Source: Datura wrightii (taxonomy: Eukaryota > Streptophyta > Magnoliopsida > Solanales > Solanaceae). Taken from it: a DNA stretch of 64,000 nucleotides. Positions 35,939 through 45,680 of the stretch are shown piece after piece (the stretch's first letter is position 1; the number at the start of each line of letters is the position of its first letter). The stretch covers positions 68,114,001 to 68,178,000 of the forward strand of contig JASDFA010000019.1 of the NCBI GenBank assembly GCA_035772735.1, given 5' to 3'. A model generated the notes under the pieces. That model was not told the DNA's origin. It searched no databases and worked only from the letters and a program-made list of their open reading frames with translations. Made by a program: the position numbers and the translations under genes.

Positions 35939-36926
35939 ATCAGTGACCATATCTGGTGAGCTCTCCTATTCTTGGTGTAAGGAAAGGACATAGAAGCAGT
36001 TTTGGTGCCGGCTGCCACCGACACTAGATGATGTGCCCTATTAAGGTGGGCGAGCTGCTGGGGATGCTGAAGTGGTGGCTGGGGCACGACCTCTACCATC
36101 GCCTTATCTAGCTGAAGGGTAATCCCTAAGTCTTTGTCCAGGCTTGCCACACCCGTCGCAAGCATCTGAGCCAATGAGCACTCTCCTAAGTGGTTCTTGC
36201 CAAACTTTCTGTAAGTTGAGAATGTGTGCTCCCCTGACATGCCCCTCTGACCCCTAGAGCTTGACACTCTACCTCTCAGATCACCTCTGGGCCTAGAGGG
36301 TACACTGACTGATGATGTAGATAGAGTTGATAACCTCTGATGGGACTGTGCGCGATGTCCACCACCGGATCTCTGCTTAGAATACCCACAGCTTCCTATC
36401 CTAGCCCTCTTGGCCTCTCTCTCCCTCTCATTATGTGTCTCCTCTATTTGCTGAGCATATATCATCAATTGAGAGATGTCTATGTCGGTGATAAGCATAG
36501 TGGTCTTGCACTTCTTGACCAGTTACCCTATTTGTGAATTTGGTCATGTGAGCCCTTGACTCTGCAGCCATCTCCGGAGCATATTTAGACAGTTGGGTGA
36601 ACTTCAGGGTATACTCCTAAATCGTCATGTTATTCTTCTTCAAATTAACGAACTCTGCTGCCTTTGCTTCCCTCAGCTATCGGGGAAAGAACCCATCTAA
36701 GAATGTTGTAATGAACTCATCCAACCAATAGGAGCTACGCCTACTCCACGAACCTCCTTCCACTATCAGAACCATACATGAGCTACCCCCTTGAGCTGAT
36801 AGAAGGCCAAATCTACACTCTTCTTCCTTGATACCCTAATAATCTTGGTAATCTTTTAGATCTCCTCAATGAACTCCTGTGGATCATTGTCCACCTTAGA
36901 ACCACGAAACTCTAGCGGGTTCATCA
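35939..36926 (-). pseudogene. RE7 gag, N-terminus deleted
   Basis: In sense it begins at MNPLEFRGSKVDNDPQEFIE, a segment that is internal in RE12 gag (after about 90 codons). The gag core, YAQQIEETHNEREREAKRAR and a knuckle region with YRKFGKNHLGEC follow, where two knuckle cysteines are lost. The 5' junction to LTR sequence lies at about 36925. Confidence 0.82.
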
Positions 36927-37312
36927 TGATAGTAAAATGATATTCTGAAACCATGAGTATAGAGCAAGCTAAAACATGAGTTTCTAATCATAAACCATGT
37001 ATAGAGAAAGCTAAAACATGATTTCAACCAATGGGTCGTTGGTTCTTGACTCTGATCCAAATCACCCTCTGATCCTACTCCAATGACTTGAACCAATGAC
37101 CAGTACAATCTGACAATGGGTCATACCATTTGCTTGTCAATTCTAGATAATTTTTGATAAATTTCTAAAGTTCATTACCACAAGACAACCGATGAGCCGT
37201 GGGTTCATAGGATGCCACGTCCTGTGGTTCATCCAATGGCCTGGTGTTATTTTTCCTACTGGTTTCTGCTACTAGTCTCGGATCTGATCTTAGAGACTTT
37301 CAGGTTATTACA
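36927..37312 (-). repeat. RE7 5' LTR, internally deleted remnant
   Basis: The stretch 36927-37024 matches the left LTR at about 30868-30960, with the AGTATAGAGCAAGCTAAA block partly repeated. The stretch 37025-37312 matches about 32010-32302. Roughly 1 kb between them, and everything toward the primer site, is missing. Confidence 0.78.
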
Positions 37313-37724
37313 GAAGACATACCCGTTGTGGCGGTAATCCACTTAAACAACATCACGACATCACTGGCACTTCTCTTCTTCAACTCCCCTTTTTAAGGAT
37401 ATGATCCCCTTATCCATTAACTATTTCAATTTTTATTAATTAAACACATTTTAGTTACTCTCTATTCATTCAACTACTCTGTGATATTATACTTATGTCG
37501 GTTGTCTTTTATCTAGCCATCGTTAAACTTTAATAAATCATACTATCTTTTGTAAATATCATCTATACACCTATTAGCGAAACCACTCTCACAGTCAGGA
37601 TTAACCCAGCATGGAACATTGTCGACTTGAATATCCATCATGTAACTAATTATCAAAATCAACTTAACTCAATTATATTAGACTCATCCAAATTAGGAAA
37701 TCACCCACAGATCATGTATAATAT
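37313..37724 (-). repeat. Continuation of LTR-6
   Basis: It resumes after RE7 with GAAGACATACCCGTTGTGG, in register with the interrupted LTR-6 sequence at 30414, and runs AT-rich to RE8. Nothing coding is seen. Confidence 0.5.
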
Positions 37725-39238
37725 TGCACCCTAGGCACATGCAAAGGTACGTGGTTGTACAAGTAATGCAGTGACTCTTGAAGAGCCGGATGTCGAACCC
37801 ACAAGGATTGGACTAATTCAACAAATATTCAAGTTTCAAATGCTATATTAAATTTCACAAGTGTTGATTGTAGAGATTTTGGTTTTTTAAACTAAATCTA
37901 AGTGATGATCACAAAATAATCGGGAAATAATAATAAGAAGCATCTAGAGTTAAGGCCTGACAATCATGCAATGCTACAATTCAACAATCATGCAATGCTA
38001 CAATTCATAACGGTTCAAGTATATGAAATTCAATTATTTTCTCACAAAGATAATATGCAGTGTTCATGGTCTTACAAGCCTCTAAACACAACAAACTAGT
38101 CTCACACCTACATCATTGAGCGGGGATGTGACGTCCTAATTCGTGAGCAATTTAACACTATGAATTTGGTTTACAGGGTTTATGTCCTTGATTATGGACT
38201 TTTGTACCTCTAAGCATTTAACCTAACTTAGCTTCACAACTATTTCTACAAGCGGTGATATGAAAATTCTAAGTCGGTGTCTAGCTATGGTCCCATTTAA
38301 TTAACCAAGCAAGGCAAATTAGGTATAGTTTCTATCCTAACTGTGAATCCTATTGTAAAGACAAAAACTTGCTCCCTACTTTCTTTAGTTCTATCCTAGG
38401 GTTACTCTTTTGAGCTTTTGCCTAAGATTAACAAGTTTGTTTTCATGGTGATCAAGCATAAAACCAACAATAAATTAAGAATTCAAGACAAAACAACAAC
38501 CAAAACTCGAACCAAAGATGAAGATCAAGGAATTACATTCATATCATGTGGCCTCAACCCTAGAGGAAGGGTTTTAGCCACACATGTTCATACAATCATT
38601 CCAAAACATATTGAATTCATGTAATTACAAGAATGGATAAAAGAGAATAAAGAAATCAAATCCTAGGTAGAGTTTCCTTCATTCTCCCTTCGCCCCTTTC
38701 CGTTCTTTCCAAAATATTTTGTGATAACGAATTTAGAAGCTAAGGGTTCAATTTATAATAATTTGGAAAATGCAAATTTTGGCTTGTGGTGAAACTGCTC
38801 CATGCTACGCTGCCCATCGCGGAGATTTGCCTCCATGACACACTGACTATCATGGAGATTTGCCTCCGTGACACTTTGCTATCGCGGATGCTCACTGTTT
38901 TGCAACCCCTGTTCATATAAATTAATTCTTTGCTCTGTGGCACGTTGTTGAACGACCCATTGCTTCTCCATGGAACGGAGTTGACTCCAAATGTTCTTTT
39001 TAGCTTGTTTCACCATCTACAATCCATTCCTTAACAGTTATCTTCAAGATTAGGACCATTATCTTCACATTGAGCTCCATAAATTGGACATTTCAACCTA
39101 CAAAGAGAACTAATCATATTTGTTAGTCCATGGCCACAAATTACATAAATACATGAGATTATTTTTAAATTAAGATATAAACATGGCTAAAACATAGGTA
39201 TAAAATAGTCTTTGGGCATATAAATATGCCTAAGATCA
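37725..39238 (-). repeat. RE8 3' LTR
   Basis: 1514 bp, from TGCACCCTAGGCAC to TAAGATCA, aligning along its length with 52216-53702. It includes palindromic half-sites such as ATCGCGGAGATTTGCC and CTCCGTGAC near 38810-38900. Confidence 0.88.
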
Positions 39239-39707
39239 CTACCCCACACTTAAAGCCTTATTCGACCTCAAACAAATCCTTTACATCTCATGCACAAGGA
39301 AGACTTACACATTACCAATTGACGCAAGATGAATCAAATTAAGGCTACAATGACTTATTTAGATGGCAAGTTCAAATAGAGCATGCGATATATAACCCAA
39401 TTAAAAACAAGTATAACCAAGTTAAGACCTCCCAGCCTCAAGAATCGACTCTACAACCACAGCAAACTCATGTACATTAGCCAATCAAGAAGCCTAACAT
39501 GAATCCTATCTTTCCTCAAACATGTGCCCTCACAACAAGAGATATACCTATTTTTACTCAAATTTTCAAATTATAACATGTATGGGTATATGGATACAAT
39601 TACACTCACTCTCACAATGAATTCTCATGCAACATGTATTGACCCATAAGCTTGCGCTTAGTGTTTTACTCCACTAATTTATGAACGTTTGAAAGTAAGA
39701 TCGAGTA
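39239..39707 (-). other. RE8 3' internal segment with polypurine tract
   Basis: CCCCACACTTA at 39242-39252 is the 3' polypurine tract on the sense strand. The rest is non-coding and resembles RE9 41160-41630 in block order (TTCGACCTCAAAC, ATTGACCCATAAGCTTGC, GTAGGACTTT). It ends at the RE9 duplication. Confidence 0.7.
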
Positions 39708-39712
39708 GGACT
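39708..39712. repeat. RE9 target-site duplication, left (GGACT)
   Basis: GGACT, identical to 49664-49668. Confidence 0.9.
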
Positions 39713-41159
39713 TTCTCGGGTGTTCCGGTATAGGTTAAAAACCGACACGCAAGTGCACGTGGTCAAACAAGTAATAAAGTGGCTAAGTAGCCAAGTATCG
39801 ATCCAAGGAGGCTCAAGATATGTAAAGTTGCCTAGTTTACTATATTCCTATTTCACTTCTAATTATGCTAACAACAATGTAACCAACAGTTACTTGAGTT
39901 TTTGTTTCTAAAATATATATACTAAAATTAATAACAACTATATACTGTGAATTCAGATAATGGATATGAACATGCCAAGGTTAAAAACAAGTAATGAACT
40001 TGATAATCATGATAATTTGGTTAATCTCTTCTTCATGTTGCTAGCCAAGAACATTCGCCTAGAAATTAAAACTCTCGTATTTAATTTCACTTTAGAATCA
40101 TAAACCATCCGTCTACATTTCTGTGATCAAATGCAATTTATGACCTAGCAATACAATTCCGGTTCCTAAATTGACTAATACGGCTTTCAAGTATATTTCT
40201 ATCAGGAAAGCACATCAAAACCCAATTTTCCCAAATCAAGTTAAGAACAATACCCTCTTAATTCACAACTTTCCAATTTCTTGCTCTTTCGAGTGAAATT
40301 GGACTTTTTAGATGTACATTAATGTCGGCCACACACTAATGCAGTAAGAACAAGAATTAATAGAACAACATGGAAGAAGAAGAAGAAAACCATATCAATT
40401 ACAATCAAAATTCATTACAAGTGTCAAAACCTCAGCAAGGAAGAGAATTAGCCACTCATTTGTGGATTGATCATCCTAAAATGAGTGTAAATCATACGTA
40501 CAATTGATAGAAAGAAGAAAAGAAGAGAAGAAATCCCTTAGCTTTTTCGTTCCTCAACTGCTCCTAACCCACGTCCTTGCTCTCCACTTCTGAACTCAGT
40601 CTAAAAACTAAAAACTGCTTAAAATAAACCTAAGTGTGCTATTTATACTAGTGGGAAATTTTTCCCGGAATAACAAGCAACGTGTCACGGAGGCCAACGC
40701 GGAGCACTGCCTCCGTGACACGGCGTGGATGCGGACCTTCACTGGAATTTCAGGGTCCGGTAAATTAGCCTCAACGTGGCACGGAGGCCAACGCGGAGGC
40801 CTCTCTCCGTGCCATGGAGCTGACGCGATGGCACACTGGAATTTGCCATTTTAATTCCTGTTCAGGCAGTGTGCTACCGCGATGGTAGCGTGGCACGGCT
40901 CCATCGCGGAGCCCCTATAAAATGTGCATTCCAATGTCTTTTCCACGCTCGCATCCAAGTCCAACTCCGATATAGTTCCAACATGCATTTTAGCTCCTAA
41001 AAATCACATTTACCTGCAAAACAAATGCTAATCATGTTGGTTAGTATAAATTCGCATTTTATTACTGATTACATGATATTATATACACATTGCACAAAAA
41101 AACAAGGTAAAAATGATACGTTTGAGTATCACTTGGGCATATAAATCTGCCCAAGATCA
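39713..41159 (-). repeat. RE9 3' LTR
   Basis: On the + strand it runs from TTCTCGGGTGTTCC to CCCAAGATCA. In sense it starts TGATCTTGGGC and ends CCGAGAA, where the 5' LTR has CCGAGCA, so the terminal CA has one change. TATA box at 40639-40647 (sense TATAAATAG), palindrome cassette at about 40678-40915. Confidence 0.92.
40678..40915 (-). repeat. U3 palindrome cassette of RE9 3' LTR
   Basis: GTGTCACGGAGG paired with CCTCCGTGACAC about 40 bp apart. Then GTGGCACGGAGG with CTCCGTGCCA, and GCTACCGCGATGGTAGC followed by GGCTCCATCGCGGAGCC. The inverted arms would allow several hairpins. It lies directly upstream (in sense) of the TATA box. Confidence 0.8.
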
Positions 41160-43051
41160 CTTACCCCACACTTAAATCCTTGTTCGTTCTCGAACAACAC
41201 ATACACAAATCATGCAAATTACATCCCAACCTTCGTCACTATGGTGCGACCATTTACGCTACGGTCATACCGATTATTCAATTTTTGCAAATCATCACGA
41301 AAACATGCTTGGTCTTACAATGCAATGCCCTTTAATACATAAAGACTTCCTAGACTTTAAGAATCGACTCTCGATATCGGCAAACTCATGCAAATCAGCT
41401 AATCAAGATATCTGACACAAAAATCAATCTTTCATCAAGCATGTGCCCTCACAACTCAAGAGAATCTTCCCCTTTTTGTTCATGCAAAACAGAAACATGA
41501 AAGTAGGGGCATATAAAAATTAATTTCACTCTCTCTCCCAAAAGAATTCACATGCCTCATGTCATGACCCATAAGCTTGCCCTTAGTGTATTACTCCACT
41601 AATATAAAGAAATGCAATGTAAGATCACGTAGGACTTTAATGGGTTGTAACGGAGCTATGGATCTAGTATATATATATTGGATTAGCCAATAATAGTCGC
41701 TAGCATCCTTAAGCGCCTTTTCAACTCATCCCCATCGACTTATGGACATTGTTCCTCTCTTTCCTCTTTTTCTCCCATTCATGCTGGTTTACTTTCGTAC
41801 TGCCCATTTCCTCAAACACACTTGACACAAAACAAAGGGTTTTCATGTACCCTCACTATCATTTAATTATAGCAAGTGCCTCTTCAACATCATCTTTTCT
41901 TTCCTCACTCTGCTTTTCTTTTTCTTTTCACTCTTTAACACTTTGGGAAACAATTTCTTTTCTTTGTAAGCGCTTAAGAGTTTCGTATAGACTTTAAGGC
42001 TAATGAAAAGAAGGAATAAAGCTTAGTTTATACAATTTTGGACAAAGAAAGAAAAAAAATCGGCTAATGGCTCAACGGGCTGACTAGGGTATACAACATA
42101 TAAAAAAGGTAGAATTTGACAAGGAAAAATGGAAACTATCGGTTAAAACAAAGAAATGCCTACATCCTTTCCAACACTACACCTCCTTCATTTCGTTTTG
42201 TATACACACCAGACAAGTTCTAGACAATTCACAATGGCATGGAATAGCAATACCTCACTTCACACTTCATGCACATGCTCGAATCAAGATGCATTCATAG
42301 ACTCTCTAATTAGCCAATCACATGAATTCAAGATTAAGCCTCAATCATACTGAATCAAATTCTATAGCCTAGGTAACTCAACATATTTATCAAATTGCAT
42401 GCTTTCAAACGAATCATTTTCACATTTTGAACATCAGTTACAACACGCAACAAAATTTTAGCAACCATAAGCAACTACAGTTCATTGATGCAATCCACCA
42501 AAGAAAAACTAAAAACAAATAAAAATCCTACTCCTACCGACTACATTTCCCTTAAGACGGTCGTCATCCATCCATCATAGGGAACGGTCACTAACTATGA
42601 CATCGGTTCAATGGGACTATTCTCGGTAAAAGAACCGAAAACAAACTCCGAGAAACCCAAAAAAAAATAAAAACCGAAAATTTTTGCAACACATCGATCA
42701 TTTCGATAGAAAGAAAATATTAACAAGTGCAAAATATTCTCGAAAATTTTTGAAAAATATCGATCATCTCGATAGAAAAAAATAAAAAATATTTACAAAA
42801 TATTTACACTGGCAACCATAACTTTTCATACCACACATCATTAACCACAAAAACAAATATATACACATACACCACAAATCAGTTCATAATAGGGAAAGCA
42901 CAAACATTCATCCAAACCAAGGAAAAACATACAGCAAATTAGAGCCCAAGTCCCAGCACCTAGCTACTCCCCACCCCACACTTAAATCGAACACTGTCCC
43001 CAGTGTTCACAAAAATTACAAAACAAAATTTCGGGTGGTGGAACTCCCTGA
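41160..43051 (-). other. RE9 3' non-coding module
   Basis: No ORF of note on the sense strand. It holds the terminal polypurine tract (CCCCACACTTA at 41164-41174, with TTCGTTCTCGAACAA beside it), an internal copy of the same motif just after ORF2 (42974-42984), and the motif CTTAAGACGGTCGTCATCC at 42551-42569, continuing to 42578. The block order is shared with RE8 and, more weakly, RE1. Confidence 0.7.
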
Positions 43052-44271
43052 TCAGTCGAAATATTCAACTTCTTCATCTGGTGCTGCTGCCTCGTCACCC
43101 ATATCTGAGTCAGCTCCATCGTCGTCATCGGACTCCACATCGGAGTCCTCCCGACGTGTCTCCTCATCAGTAGGGACATCGTCATCCGTCGGCTCCATGA
43201 AGGCTGGTCCCACCCGGCATAAGGCTCTGGCATTCTCGCCAAATGGGTAATCCAGCTCCAGCTGCCATAATTCTTCCTCAGTGGCTGGTCTCCCACCATT
43301 CCGTAGCTGCAGCATCTGCATGCCGAACATACGTGCCATGTACTGATCGTCACGAGCATGTCGCTCGCCCAAAGTTAGCACTGGCCCGTGTGTGGTGTCG
43401 GGGGCCTTAGTTTTTGTCACATCGAGGGCCCTCCGCTCCAACTGCGAAATATAGTCCAAAGCTTCTTCCTCAATGTCGAGGCTTCGGAGGAAGGTGGTGA
43501 TGAGTCCGCCAAACCCGTATCTGTGGCCCTGGTGTAGTCTGGCTCTCTTCATGGCGGATATAATGACCTCCCCAAGATTAATCTCAAGCCTTTCATAAGG
43601 GCATACACCAAGCAGACACAGTCCCGGGGCACGTCCGTCATATGAACTCCCGGGATCAAACACGAACACACAATCTTCAGCCATATTCTGGCCTCCCTGT
43701 TCATCTGCGAATAAGGCAGAGTCTGGTGGTATCCCCTCTCCTTATGTCTACGCCATCGGGCTGTGGATCGAGCCCCACACAACGTACGTCTGATGTCGGC
43801 GTACGGTGGGGTGATGTTTAGCTGGCGGAGAACGTGGGCGTCTGTGTCCCTCGCTCCGACGATGGCATTCAGCTGCTGGGGTTCCAGAGTGACAATCTGC
43901 CCTCTGATTTTCACTGTGTAGCTTCTGATGGCCGGGTTCCAGTTTGTATAAAATTCCCGGACCAAATGAAGGTTGCACTCCCTGGACTCCTGAAAGATAA
44001 AGCTGAGCCCAGCTGCCTCGATTCTCTGCACAATACGTGGGAACTCCTGTGCAAGTGGTTCCCGTGCAATATGTTCCTCCGGGAAGTACTTGTTCTCCTT
44101 ATGCTTAGCATACCATTTCTTTCCTTCCTCTGTTACCCATCTTGTTCCGTATTGGCGGCGTTGGCCGCGCGGAACAGCTGGTGCAGCTGGGACTGCAGTG
44201 CCCAACCTCAATCTTTTCCTACCAGTGCCTGAGGTAGAAGCACCCTTGCCTTTATCTTGTCTGCTCGCCAT
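43052..44271 (-). pseudogene. RE9 ORF2: putative plant transposon protein-like, one frameshift
   Basis: About 405 codons from Met 44271 (MASRQDKGKGASTSGTGRKR; an in-frame Met also lies at 44292). A basic N-terminus is followed by REFYTNWNPAIRSYTVKIRG, LNAIVGARD, REARIWLKIVCSCLIPGVHM and CLVYALMKG. A one-base loss near 43585 then moves the frame to INLGEVIISAMKRARLHQGH, FGGLITTFL, and a strongly acidic tail (residues such as DVESDDDDGADSD) ending at 43052. Block order and spacing fit the plant 'putative transposon protein' family, of unknown function. It occupies the place of pol. No catalytic motif of RT, integrase or transposase is visible. Confidence 0.65.
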
Positions 44272-45680
44272 TGTACCTGTCAATTTACACAAACAAGCAC
44301 AAAGTTAAGCTAAAAACTTGTTAACTTCGGCTAAAGTCGGGTTACATAACATTTACCCCACACTTAGGCCTTAGCTACTTCTACAAAATTACGGCAAGGA
44401 TAACTCTAATTACACCACAGACAACACTATACACTTCATGCTTAGTGCGTTCACAAAAAAATTTCGACAGCATAACGGTTAGCGTACTACTTAGACTTCA
44501 TACAGCTAATCCCAATCCTACTATCGCTAACAATTCACACATCGCACTTTGCAACAAAAACAACAACAAAATAAAAACAACGATAAAAACATTCTATATA
44601 CAATCTAATCCAAACAATCTAACCAATTTACACACTTTTTGCATTTTCCCAAAAAAAAAAATTCGAGAATTTGTCGTCTTTTAACATTTACACAATATTT
44701 ACCACGACTTCTCTCAATTTACAAACACACCCCGGCATCTAATTTGCCGACTTATCAAGTCACTCAAGTTAAATTCAACAACTCATGCCCTAGAATACAA
44801 TTCTATAATCAAATTCGAATTATTTACGCAATTGATAAGTTCAAACGCTAAATACAACAATCCAAACATATATCAATCACAAATAATCCAACATTCATGT
44901 TTAATTTCTACCTAGGGTGATATATCTCACCTCACATGCCCAAATTTGACTAAAATCGACAAAAAATTGAGATAAACGATGAAAACATACCTTTGAATTG
45001 AGAAACCGAAGAAACTTGACGTATTCCTTGCCTAGGAACGTGGCACGGTGCTTGGGGAGGGGGAAATAGGTGTTTTGGTCACGGAGGGAAGAGGGAATGG
45101 GAAGAAATGGGGCGAAATCGGGGGTTTTAATTTAAGAAAACACGCGGGTCACCCGGGAACCTGGTGTGACCCGGCACCAAATACACGGCAACGTGTCACG
45201 GAGGGTAACGCGGAGACCCTCCTCCGTGACATGGAGCCAATGCGTTGGCTTACTGGAATTTTTGAAAAATCCGGATTTGCCTTCAACGTGTCACGGAGGG
45301 TAACTCGGAGCCCTACCTCCGTGACACGGCACCAACGCGTTAGTGCACTGTTTCTTCAATTAATTTAATTTTTCATACCTTGCCTCATTTTCTCGATTCC
45401 ATGTATATTTCCTCCGTTATACCTGAAAATCACCTCACTAAACAGAATTGGTTAAATTAATAGATTTCCCTAACTAAAATAAAAATACTAACTAAAATGA
45501 AAATCTAAACCTAATCAAGCAAAGAAAAAGAAAAATAAAAATTGGAAATAAAAAATAAAAACAAAAATAAAGATAAAAATTAACTACACTGTGCAAAAAG
45601 AAGAAAAATAAAATATTTTTCTCACGGGTTGCCTCCCGTGCAGCGCCTGGTTTACCGTCGCTGCTCAACGTCCTTTATGC
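44272..45680 (-). other. RE9 spacer between gag-protease and ORF2
   Basis: Mostly AT-rich and non-coding. It contains a third CCCCACACTTA motif (44356-44366) just upstream of ORF2, and the U3-like palindrome cassette at 45175-45365. A poly-purine/A-rich stretch (about 45470-45610) directly follows the gag-protease stop. Confidence 0.65.
45175..45365 (-). repeat. Internal copy of the RE9 U3 palindrome cassette
   Basis: AACGTGTCACGGAGGGTAACG...CCTCCGTGACAT and again AACGTGTCACGGAGGGTAACT...CCTCCGTGACAC, separated by TACTGGAATTT. The LTR has AACGTGTCACGGAGGCCAACG...CCTCCGTGACAC and CACTGGAATTT in the same order and on the same strand. It lies about 0.9 kb upstream of the ORF2 start. Confidence 0.75.

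Larger units (their letters stand above)
30415..37312 (-). mobile_element. RE7: Ty3/gypsy chromovirus with collapsed 5' side
   Basis: Left (3') LTR 30415-32302, polypurine tract, then in sense from right: gag, protease, RT, RNase H, integrase and chromodomain ending at 32546. On the right only 386 bp of LTR remain, joined directly to the gag codons MNPLEFRGSK near 36925, so primer site, leader, gag N-terminus and most of the 5' LTR are deleted. Flanks are AAAGA (30410-30414) and GAAGA (37313-37317), a 5-bp duplication with one change. Confidence 0.85.

Noticed and set aside
37725..37730. A target duplication for RE8
   Set aside because: AATAT and TGTAA do not match, and shifting the boundary by a few bases does not produce a convincing pair.
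41749..44851. Plus-strand open frames opposite RE9 ORF2 and its flanks
   Set aside because: They are antisense shadows or T-rich low-complexity frames. The sense strand carries the recognisable protein.
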